A stretch of 64,000 nt of DNA from Halichondria panicea (taxonomy: Eukaryota > Porifera > Demospongiae > Suberitida > Halichondriidae): NCBI RefSeq assembly GCF_963675165.1, contig NC_087389.1, forward strand, positions 5,876,621 through 5,940,620, given 5' to 3'. The notes beneath the pieces were generated by a model. That model saw nothing but the letters and a program-made list of their open reading frames with translations. It did no database searches and had not been told where the DNA came from. Of the stretch, positions 1 through 9,300 are shown piece after piece; the first letter of the stretch is position 1, and the number at the start of each line of letters is the position of its first letter. The position numbers and the translations under genes were made by a program.

Positions 1-1109
1 GCTTACTCGTCCTATAAGCAAAGAGAATAGCGGGCAAGTGGTAGTCCCAGTCGGTCTGTGAGTCATTCACATATTTGAGTAGTGCTGTTTGAAGTGTTTG
101 ATTGAAACGTTCAGTTAGCCCGTTGGTTTGTGGGTGGTAAGCTGAAGTGACCCTGTGCTCTGTTCCAGTGAATCGAAAAAGCTCTGTGTTGACCTGATTA
201 ACAAACTCACGGCCTTGGTCCGATATCAGCACCTCACAAAACCCAAACCTGCGTGCATGTATAACCATAATCATTAAATACGTGTTATTATAATTATGTG
301 TAGAGATGCATGTGATTACAATTTCACACACATGCATAGCTTACCGACAAAACAAGTTGTACAGGAACATTGCCACTCCAAATGCAGTTTTGTCAGGGAG
401 TGGGGCTGCTTCAGCCCATTTGCTAAAATAATCGACCAATGTTACCACATATTTGCTGCCATTGGGTGTAATCGGCAAAGGTCCTATCAAGTCTATGCCA
501 ACCTATAAAGTGAATTACATAATTATAATTAATATATGATTGTGCTCAAAACAAATAATTATTATGCAATGCCATAAAAATTATAGTGTACATATACCTG
601 ATGCCAGACTTTGGGTTGTACAGATATCGGATGGAGTTTGGCATTTGTCTTTACAAATGCTGGGTTCATTCTCTGGCACTGGCTGCAGTTCTTTACATAC
701 TCTCGAATCTCCTCCACCATCGACTTCCAGTAGAATCTAGAACATATCTTGTCTATAGTTCTATCTCTTCCAAAGTGGCCACCAGCTGTTCCTGCATGCA
801 TCAATAGATTACAAGCATACATACATGCTCTATTACCTACTATTATCATTTTACCAAAGCCATAATAATTATTATACCTGCATGGCAATCTTCGAGGATT
901 CTTGATTTCTCCTCATTGCTGCGCACACATATCCTCCAGTCAGCTGCATCAGCAGCTTTGGTGTGCTTCTTGTAATATAGGCTACCATTTTCAAACTTAA
1001 AGTTCTGCCTGCATTTTCTTCTAAAGTTTGCCTTCTCTGTTTTGCTGTTAATAGTAGGAGGGTATTCTCCTTTTCGTAAATAGTTTTCAATCTCTTGTAA
1101 ATTCTCCAT
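1..1109 (-). CDS. Gypsy/Ginger-type integrase with three introns, 3' end cut by window edge
   Basis: Four exons on the minus strand read as one integrase: about 1109-878, 791-598, 502-345 and 248 down to 1. Every junction is GT-AG and the frame continues across all three introns. Exon 1 starts MENLQEIENYL and leads into an H2C2 zinc-binding region that crosses the first intron (CHAG, then GGHFGRDRT, then NCSQC). The catalytic core keeps all three acidic residues: D in GIDLIGPLP, D in ISDQGREF, E in GLTERFN. These proteins cut and join element DNA into the host genome. Gypsy retroelements normally lack introns, so this is more likely a Ginger-type DNA transposon or a host-adopted integrase (GIN/KRBA2-like). 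No reverse transcriptase is seen beside it. The C-terminus lies outside the window. Confidence 0.8.
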
Positions 1110-1139
1110 TTCTTGCTGCCTTCTTCAAATGACATGACT

Positions 1140-1531
1140 GTGAACGATCACTGGTTTTATACCATAGATCTAGCTGTCACTTGCTGTCAACTACAGGATA
1201 GAACAATTAACCTTGCAACTCTGCTCTTCACACATTTATAGGTCTACATTCCAGCTGTCACTTGCTGTCTACTACAGGATGAACACTTGCTTCATTGCTA
1301 CCTTGCATGCTACTACTAACCTTGCTCTTCATCCTGCATGGCTCTTCATTCTCTACTATATGTCTATGAGGAGTGCATGAATGTACTCTTGCTACTATAT
1401 ACTTACATTGATGGCAACATTGGCGGAACAAACATGCGCATAGGGGAGTCATTTATTCCTGGGGGAGTCACCCACACCTTAGGCAGGAATGACCGGGGAG
1501 TCACTCCCACCGGGGAGTCATTTATTCCTCT
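1140..1531. repeat. Low-complexity spacer with short direct repeats
   Basis: No gene is seen. A motif TCACTTGCTGTC..CTACAGGAT occurs near 1177 and again near 1257. The unit GGGGAGTCA occurs several times between about 1445 and 1520, with TTTATTCCT following two of the copies. These look like local slippage duplications. Confidence 0.5.
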
Positions 1532-1532
1532 G

Positions 1533-1740
1533 ACACCGGTATAAAAACATACGCTATAAATTTATAAATTATAGACTATAGCTAAAGAGGTATCATGGAC
1601 ATGCATATAATTTATAATCACTTCAAGTTCTAATTCTCTGTCTAATTTACTGGCTTACCAACTGGTCTCAGTGGCTCAGAATAAATTTTTCAGGGCTTGT
1701 TGTTTATGTAAGGGAATTCCCCAACCTGGATAGGTGGGGC
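1533..1740. repeat. Dispersed repeat, second copy at 49,097-49,312
   Basis: About 200 bases running from CCGGTATAAAAACATAC to GGATAGGTGGGGCTC recur at 49,097-49,312 with few differences. In this copy the block is followed almost directly by the next duplicated block (1775 on). Near 49 kb the two blocks are separated by a foldback element and a HIRAN-like pseudogene. No coding signal is seen. Confidence 0.75.
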
Positions 1741-1774
1741 TCATCTGACAAATATTTGTAGAGTCTATACCATT

Positions 1775-1998
1775 ATACTTCATTTGCTCTTTTTAATTCA
1801 GGACAGTAATACAATTAATTGTGACATGAAACACAGTAAAGGGGTAGAAACAAATAAAGTGTGGAAATTATGTTCAGTAAAAACGAGTTCAGCTAAAAAT
1901 GAAGATAATGTGTAGCAGCTGTACAGACTCTGACCAACTTCTTTGAGGAGGGCAGCTGGGTACTTTGTGAAGTGCACTGTTGGCAGAATATCATCCTG
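1775..1998. repeat. Dispersed repeat with an exon-like core, copies at 50,823 and 18,642
   Basis: A block beginning CATTTGCTCTTTTTAATTC matches 50,823-51,050 almost base for base; its last ~110 bases also match 18,642-18,755. All three run into a TG microsatellite. The core (about 1915-1972) could encode a minus-strand exon piece reading HFTKHPAALLKEVGQSL before a GTGACA donor, but it is too short to name. Confidence 0.6.
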
Positions 1999-2185
1999 TG
2001 TGTGTGTGTGTGGGGGGGGGGCGCAGTCATAGTGTGTGTGTGTGAGGGGGTGCAGTCAAAGTGTGTGTGTGTGGGGGGTGCAGTCATAGTGTGTGTGTGT
2101 GGGGGGGGGGTGCAGTCAAAGTGTGTGTGGGGGGGGTGAAGTCAGAGTGTGTGTGTGTGTGTGTGTGGGTGGGGGGGGGCAGTCA

Positions 2186-2245
<60 letters not shown>

Positions 2246-2295
2246 AGTCAAGTGTGTGTGGGGGGGGGGTGCAGTCATAGTGTGTGTGTGCGTGC

Positions 2296-2336
<41 letters not shown>

Positions 2337-2408
2337 GTGTGGGGGGTGCAGTCATAGTGTGTGTGTGTGTGTGTGTGTGGGGGGGTGTGCAGTCATAGTG
2401 TGTGTATA
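1999..2408. repeat. (TG)n microsatellite with interspersed GCAGTCATAGTG units
   Basis: About 400 bases of TG runs are broken by G-tracts and a recurring unit GGTGCAGTCATAGTG. The same composite unit occurs at about 35,235-35,335 and 53,130-53,465. Apparent ORFs rich in Cys-Val or His-Thr across it are repeat artefacts. Confidence 0.9.
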
Positions 2409-2439
2409 GGTACACTAGTTATAATTCAAGCACAGACAT

Positions 2440-3025
2440 GTTGCAGTAGTTGAACATCTTTCAGCAGCCATAACTTTAGTACCGTGACCCCATTTTCAAA
2501 AATTTGATGATTTTCGAAAGCTTAGAAAGAGACCTTTCAAATGATGTATTTCAATCCAATATTTAGATGTGGCCATAATTCAACTTTGAACCATGGGCTA
2601 TTATTACATGGTATCGTGCCAAAATTGTCATCTCCCAAATATCTGGTACCATTTTAAAGGTCTTTTTCGTAAGCTTTGGGAAAATCATAAAATTGGATCC
2701 ACGGAATTCAAGTTATGGCGACTGAACAAGTCCACTAACCAATTGATTAAACGGGGGACATGTACATGTAGTACATACCTGCACATTAATTTATACTATT
2801 CACTCACTCTAACACTTCTTGGGGGGTGGCTGTTCGATAGTCAATGGTATTATGGTCCTCCCCTTTATCTGCCGCCTCATGACCTCTGTCCTTTGACCCT
2901 CGCGACCTCTTCTTAGCAGCAAGATCTGGGGGTACAGGGGGACGATTGGAGGATCGTTAGGGGTAGTGGGTGGTTCAGGGGGCGCCTTCCGCACAGGTAC
3001 TTGACCCCTGCTGGGGGGAGGGGGT
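2440..3025 (-). pseudogene. Proline-rich terminal exon, copy 1, frameshifted
   Basis: On the minus strand a polypyrimidine tract and AG acceptor (about 3012) lead into an exon beginning RGQVPV.KAPPEPPTTP. The same block recurs near 35,340-36,260 and 53,470-54,060. Relative to the 53.9 kb copy, this copy lacks one A in the CCTAAACGATCC stretch, so the frame shifts after PTTP. The parent gene is not recognised. The exon would encode a basic, proline-rich C-terminus. Confidence 0.5.
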
Positions 3026-3412
3026 TGATAATTAGCACAAGAATAATAAGAAGCACTAACAAGCTACGTACATGTAGCTAGCTGCTAGTAATAATTGTTT
3101 TTGGCTGCCACGTGCAGAAATGCTAGAGTCAATTGCGTCGTAACAAGAGTACAGTAGAGTACAGTATGCTTGGCATAATAATTAAAAGTCATAACTTGAG
3201 TTGGTGAAATCCATTTAATAAAACATGCGCTCTCTTTATGTCCTACATGTATCACATGGTGTAATAAATCTACCACCTTTTTATCTGGTGGAAGGGACCT
3301 GGCTCTAGCCTTGGTCAAATTACCCAGTTGGGTACAAAACTATCTCTGAGATAATCATCTCATGTTATATTTCTTAGAGCTACAAAAGCTAATAACGAGC
3401 CTGTACCTGAAT

Positions 3413-3500
3413 GAGATGTAGTCCTGGGTGGTTGAGGAAGGTGACGACTCTCTTACTGTCCTCCTTGGACACGCTACTTGATAATCTGGACCTATAGAGG
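3413..3500 (-). CDS. Isolated internal exon, unknown protein
   Basis: A minus-strand exon bounded by CTATAG and GTACAG reads SRLSSSVSKEDSKR then VVTFLNHPGLHLIQ. It is duplicated almost unchanged at about 36,430-36,515, which suggests a genuine coding exon within the duplicated block. It lies between the proline-rich terminal exon and the eIF4E3-like gene, in the same orientation, so it may belong to the gene ending near 2.8 kb. No family is recognised. Confidence 0.4.
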
Positions 3501-3639
3501 AGGATACAGGCACTGAGGCATAAATATAGAACCTTTTTGCAGTGCCTTACTGGGAAACCTATAGAACTACATTACATAAGCACAAATCAACAGTACGTGC
3601 ACTTGCAACAGAGATTTGCAGAGCAAAACCACAATTACA

Positions 3640-3925
3640 TTGTTAAATAATTTCGGCCATTTCTACAAAAAAAAGAGACAGAACCTAGTCTACCAAAAAG
3701 GGTAAGTTGGGTCGTCGCCCGGTTTCCGTGAAACTTTGTTTCACAGAAACCGGGCGACACCCCAACTTGTATGTACTTGAGAAGGAGTATGATGACTTCA
3801 AAATTTAGGGATATTATTAACTGATTTGTAAAGAAAGTCCCCAAGAAGGAATCGAACCCACGCCTTATCTATCATCTAATCTACTAAGCCACCACCCTAA
3901 CCACTAAGCCACACCTATTCTGTCC
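3640..3925 (-). mobile_element. tRNA-derived SINE (head at 3840-3915)
   Basis: The minus strand contains a good pol III A box (TGGCTTAGTGG, 3911-3901) and a perfect B box (GGGTTCGATTCC, 3859-3848). The flanks do not pair as an acceptor stem, so this is not a tRNA gene. The tail runs into the hairpin at 3706-3772. The copy at about 36,720-36,950 keeps the B box but loses the outer A box at a deletion that joins it to the eIF4E3 pseudogene. Confidence 0.6.
3706..3772. repeat. Near-perfect hairpin (foldback element)
   Basis: AAGTTGGGTCGTCGCCCGG reads outward from a short centre (AACTTTGTTTC) and is matched by CCGGGCGACACCCCAACTT. The paralog at about 36,770-36,822 has lost most of the inner arms, giving a much weaker hairpin. 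It sits in the body of the tRNA-derived SINE next to it. Confidence 0.75.
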
Positions 3926-4481
3926 CTAGTTATTACACCTCTTAGTCATCACATGTTGTGCTCCTCAACACAGGAAATGGGTGTAGTCTGAAACCACCTC
4001 CCAGAGAGAGACTTGAGAATTATCTTTGCCCAGTGATGCTTCTTTATTGGAACTCTTATGTACCTCATTCTCCCCTCCCCGGCCCCACCAGCACGGCTAG
4101 CAGGGGTCAAAGTGCACCACACACTCACACCTGTACAGCAGAAACAAAAGTACAGTACATCGATCAGCTCTGAAACTAGAGCTCAGATCACGAATCTGAA
4201 TTCTGAAAGCTCTCGTTCAGATGGTATGCTCAAAACACAAATTTGTAACAGGCTATTTTCATAAAGACTATGGCCATGGCATAACAAGCCCACACAATTC
4301 TTCTGAAATAGACTCTTTGCTTTTAGAAATAATGTTATCTCAGTCTTCAAACAGCTCCACCACACAGAGCTCATCTTAACATCCTTCATTTCTAGGGTAC
4401 TATAATCCGTCTCTGTAACTAGAGTTCTGATGGTCTAAATTGAAAGGGTTTTCTGTTAACACATCATCAAAAGGCCTCTTC

Positions 4482-6127
4482 CTAAGCAGATACTGAAATT
4501 AACGTTATTGTACCAACGCACCCTTCCAACAACTCCACCCCAGAGCTGATCTCCTCAGTGTTGATAAAGTTGAGGACCATTTCCTGTCCAACAGAACAGT
4601 AGCTCTTTGAGAGGACAGGCATGTCTTCATTCCAGATCTGTACGATTTCTTGATCGAACCCTCTTATCTTCACACTCACACCACACACACAGTCACCACC
4701 GCCCACACACTCTGAGAACTGCTCACCCACAGCAGCCAACAACAGCTCCTGCCATACCTTGGTCTGAGGGGGCGGGGGATTATGACATGATTATGATTGT
4801 GATTTCAAATGTAAACATTTTTCAGTGCTTGTATCTAAGCACACCATTGGAAAGTAATTCTGAGCTATCAGGGTTTCATACAGAGGGGGGGGGGGGCTGG
4901 GATCGCCCCCAGCCAAAACCCCCCCTAGAACTTTGACTGATGTAATAGCAAAATGTAAAATATCATGATTTGAAACACACGAAAAGCCCAAATTGCACCT
5001 CAGACGTAAAATCATTTTGTAAAATTTTACGATGATCATTTCGTAAAAAAAGGAACAACATCAACGTTTCCCCCTCCCAGCTAACAATCCTGTATGAAAC
5101 CCAGGGTCTATTGAATGCAGCAAATTGGACAATATGAACACAAATTACGGTCTCTCAAAGATAGCTACCAAAAGACTGAAATTTGAAAAACAGTGTAAGG
5201 CTATCATAACATAGCCGTTGCTTATCACAGAACTTGTATACTATAATCATGGCGCCTCACTGTGTGCATCTTTCTGACTTTGAATGACCACAATCCACCA
5301 TGAGCATTATCAGAGTCCTCCCAAATAGGTCTCCTATTCTCATTCCTCATAAGATGGTAGCTCTCTCTCTCGCCCAACTGCTCTATGGGACGAATATTGT
5401 TGACCACACCCCAAAATGCCTGTTGGTGGGTAGGGGGCGATGTATTGATATTATAATGAACGTGATGGACATCACCTTGATGGTCTTGACTGTACACAAA
5501 GGTTTTAGATTCTCAAAGAAATCTTTGGCAGTTGCTCCTCTTCGTGTACTGTATGAATAATGAGAACATTCACAATATAATTATAATAACACGCACACAC
5601 CATATTATAGTACAGGGGCACAGCACAAAATACACTATAGAGTACAACACTAGTAGTAGATACAGCATGGGACAGAGGGCCAGTTGCCTGTATGACTATT
5701 GCATAAAACACGAGGATTCCCATGCTACATCTGTTTTATATCACGATGACCCCGTACCAAATCATGCCTCGAGGCTATGCGTAATATAACAGGGAAGGGA
5801 GTGTATGACTTGACTGCACCTTGTTACCTGGACACAGCACAACGCCGGATACTTTACAAGGAGGGGGACAGCACAAACACAGAACTGGCATAACTAGCTA
5901 CACACACACAATGGCCACCGCCAGATATATAACTACACCATTTTGTCCCCCTCTCAACTATCCAGTTTCTACACACACACACACGTACGTACACACACTC
6001 ACGCGTCATGCCAAAACGTCCACGGTGAGTTAAGGAGATAATTATCAGGGTCACCCCCACTAGGCTCATTCACAGCCACGGCATCTTCCCTTGCCTTCCT
6101 TGATAGCCTGGGAGAGCTGGTCCGCAT
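4482..6127 (-). CDS. EIF4E3: eIF4E class 3-like cap-binding protein, 4 exons
   Basis: Exons at 6127-6003, 5539-5476, 5419-5261 and 4763-4482 splice GT-AG in a consistent frame to about 209 residues; human eIF4E3 is about 224. Signature stretches in order are NSPWTFWHD, GATAKDFFENL, FWGVVNNI, SYHLMRNENRRPIWE, GGLWSFKV, VWQELLLAAVGEQF and VQIWNED. The fold binds the mRNA 5' cap in the cytoplasm; class 3 members act as atypical translation regulators. In the paralog the reading frame starts further upstream at MFPYKMADG. Here that ATG is lost to a small insertion near 6165-6205, so the start used is the internal Met at 6127. The C-terminus after about residue 170 is poorly conserved. Readable but possibly hypomorphic. 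Confidence 0.8.
4868..5102. mobile_element. MITE with CAGGGTTTCATA ends
   Basis: Lies in the intron between eIF4E3 exons 3 and 4. The left end is CAGGGTTTCATACAG followed by a G-run; the right end is CCTGTATGAAACCC. The same family occurs in the paralogous intron at about 37,329-37,573 and as a cleaner insertion at 35,533-35,852. No target duplication is convincing here. Confidence 0.65.
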
Positions 6128-6317
6128 CTCTTCACCACCTTGCCCTGTTCTTAGAGTGTCTTCTGCCACTGTATATACCGTACCGTCAGCTAGCTAGCCT
6201 CTCACCTCTTGTATATAGGGAAACAAGTGGGCGAAACTAGCAATGTATGTACAGTACATGTAATGAGGACCCTTTCCTAGCTTAACAAACAGTTTGTTCC
6301 TTGGACGACCTTTACCA

Positions 6318-9300
6318 TTATTCTTGCACACTGGACCAATTTTTGCAATGCAATTTTTTGGAGGAATTCACACAAATAGCACAAATCAAGGAAATAAATT
6401 AAATTGACTAAAACAGTACAAGTATGACATGCACAATAATGAGTTAGGTTCTACTGCACATCACAGCTTCAGGTTTTCTGTGTATGAAATAATTGCATAA
6501 TGATACTGAAACGCGATGACAGCATGATTCACTTACCTAGCTGCTGACTGACAAATGTAAGTGGCCAATTCTTCCATTCTCATATCCAGTACAATGTCCA
6601 CTAGTGCTCGGTACGTGGCTGCACCTGGATTATGCTGTCTCCACACCTTTAGAGTATGAAACATTGCTGTTTGCATGTCATTCAGAAACAAAGCGTATTT
6701 AACATCTTTCTGTTCAGCAGGGCTCAGCCCCAACATAGCAGGGTAGGTCTCCACATTGTCAAAGTGATCTGCCAGGTCCCACATGTCTGTCTCTTCAATT
6801 TCAGTGTCAAGTTGAGAGTCGGTCACTTTTGTACGCTCCTTCAATTCCTCAATGGTCACAGTCCTCAGTCCACCAGCTCCTGGGAGAAGGAAAGGAGTGT
6901 GGTTAATGTGCATACAATATTTATTATGTTTTACATATAGACATGAAATTCCTATGGCTGTACAGAACACTACCTTGTATTGGGTACTAATTTTAGCGAA
7001 TTTGTAATTAACGCTAAATTAAGTCCCCACTAATAATAAACGCATTTAGTTCTTTTTTTTCAAACTCTTGCTTGTACATCTTTTGACAAATATTGTGCTA
7101 ATGAATTTGCTATAAATCTGCCAAAATGAGTACCCTAAAAACTGAAAACGTTCAAATTACTACTGTCTATAAATAAGGTATATAATTATATACAATGACT
7201 GCACATACCTGAGGGAATGGTGTGTGGATATGAAGTGAGGACATCTTGTGAGGTATCTCCTTCAGTGACATCAGCAGCTGTGTCTAATATTGAGATACAG
7301 TATTCAGCTGTATCTACACAACAACTACGTATATATTAATGACAACATGCAAAACAGCGTAAAACCATTACGTTGTAGTCAATAATGTTCCACATCATAA
7401 TAGAGGTACTTTATAATGATTGTACATACGCTGTATGTACTTACTAGAGTATTGCTGCTGATCACATTTTCTCTCAGTACAAGTACCTCCCGTAGCAGAC
7501 GATGGTTTTCCTAATTATGAGTAAAAATATCAATAAGTATAAGTATACTGAATTTTGAAGTGTTAATTGATAGAAGAAAAGCCCAATGCATGTGTCTCAC
7601 TGTCCAGTACCTAGTTACTACTGATACGTGGTGAAGTGAAAAAAATGCACAAACACTGAAAATATAGTTACCTGTGATGCTATCAGCCAAATTGATGAGA
7701 TCCACAGTGGGCCTTTTGAGAGCGTCTGACAGGAGACTCCATGTTACATGTTGTGTACTCAGGAGCTTGGCCAACATTTCACGCAAGGATGATACATTAT
7801 CTTCACAACACTTGATATTGATCTTGGTGAGAACAGGATAAGTTAGACCTAGAGCCAATCCCAGATCGAACCAGTGAGGGCTGGCACTTTCATGTAGTTT
7901 CTCGTAAACATGTTGTAGATCGTTGATTGTCAAAGCCTGTACAAAAACAACAATCATGCAACAGGGTTTCATTTGGTGGGGATTGCCTCCTCGGAAATAC
8001 ATTCTAGAGGAAACTCAATGGGAATACAATTGAGGGGTTCTGGTGAACAATATTCTTAACAGGGCAGATATAGTAATGAATTCCTGGGGTCACGAACCCT
8101 CTAGATATATACATATCATCAACACCCTAATATCATGCACGTGCACCATTTGCTCCCCTTGCCAAAATGTCAGGAGGATAAGTAGATACAAGATTTAGAG
8201 TACTGCCTACCTTGTGCACGTTCAGCAGGTGAGGACATTTCCCCGCGATTAGAATGATGTCACTCTCAGGGATTTCTTGATTGAGTTGTTGGTCCCTCAC
8301 TCCAGTCTTCTTACACACATCTTCCATTACTGTAACAGAGGACAATTTACCGGAAGCGAAGAAAGAAAAATATAACAAAGAAACAAGTAAAAATAATTAT
8401 TGGGCCAAAAGTAAAAGTATTCTTTATAAACAACAGAAAAAACTTAATTACAGCAACCATTGGAGATATTTTAGGACACAATAAACTGTTAAGTCTGAGT
8501 TGGTGCTACAATTACATCAACTACACAGTATCAACTACACAGGCACTGACTTATACACGAGGATTAACATGATCAGGCACAGGACAAATTAATGATCATA
8601 ACCTGTCGACCAAACGGCACTTTCTTACTGGTATGTTGATGTGGATCACTCGTTGTATTGACCACATGTTCCATTGCAGGAGACAATTTGTCTGAGGAGG
8701 GAAATGTTATAATACAAAAGTGATTACAAAACAAAGCTTACCAGAAATAATGTGCTGATCATGATCATGTACTTCCGTGCACACATCTTCCATTACAGAA
8801 TTACCTGAGGAAAAGCAGACACAGCAGTTACGCTCATGTGGTACGTTTGTCAATTAACATGCTCACTCAAACAAGGCTGTTGATCACTCATTCCAGATCC
8901 AGTGCTACTAACAACATTGGCCAGAGTCCCACATTGATTGACTGAAAACAACAAGAATTACTATAAATTGACATCATGCACATTGAACCCTGAACCCTCA
9001 TACATATACAGGTATATTATACACGTACGCTGTATGTACTTACTAGAGTATTGCTGCTGATCACTCTTTCTCTCAGTCTTCGTACAAGTACCTCCCGTAG
9101 CAGACGATGGTTTTCCTAATAGAAGAATTTGAGGAGAAACAAAATAATACTTATCCACCGGAAACTTTCTTACTGGTATATTGATCACTCATTCTACACA
9201 CAGGTTCCATTACAGGGGACGATGGACCTGAGGGGGATAATACAATGATACGAAAATACTTTGTTATACTAATGTAGTACACAAAATAATAAAAGCTGCA

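Noticed and set aside
1999..2408. Long open frames rich in Cys-Val across the TG tracts (also 53,130-53,520)
   Set aside because: They are translations of (TG)n/(CA)n repeats with no start context, splice sites or homology.
3840..3915. Possible tRNA gene on the minus strand
   Set aside because: A and B boxes are good, but no acceptor or anticodon stem pairs; better explained as a tRNA-derived SINE head.
4795..5040. Minus-strand ORF over the G-run MITE
   Set aside because: It lies within the MITE in an eIF4E3 intron; the frame is not kept in the paralog.
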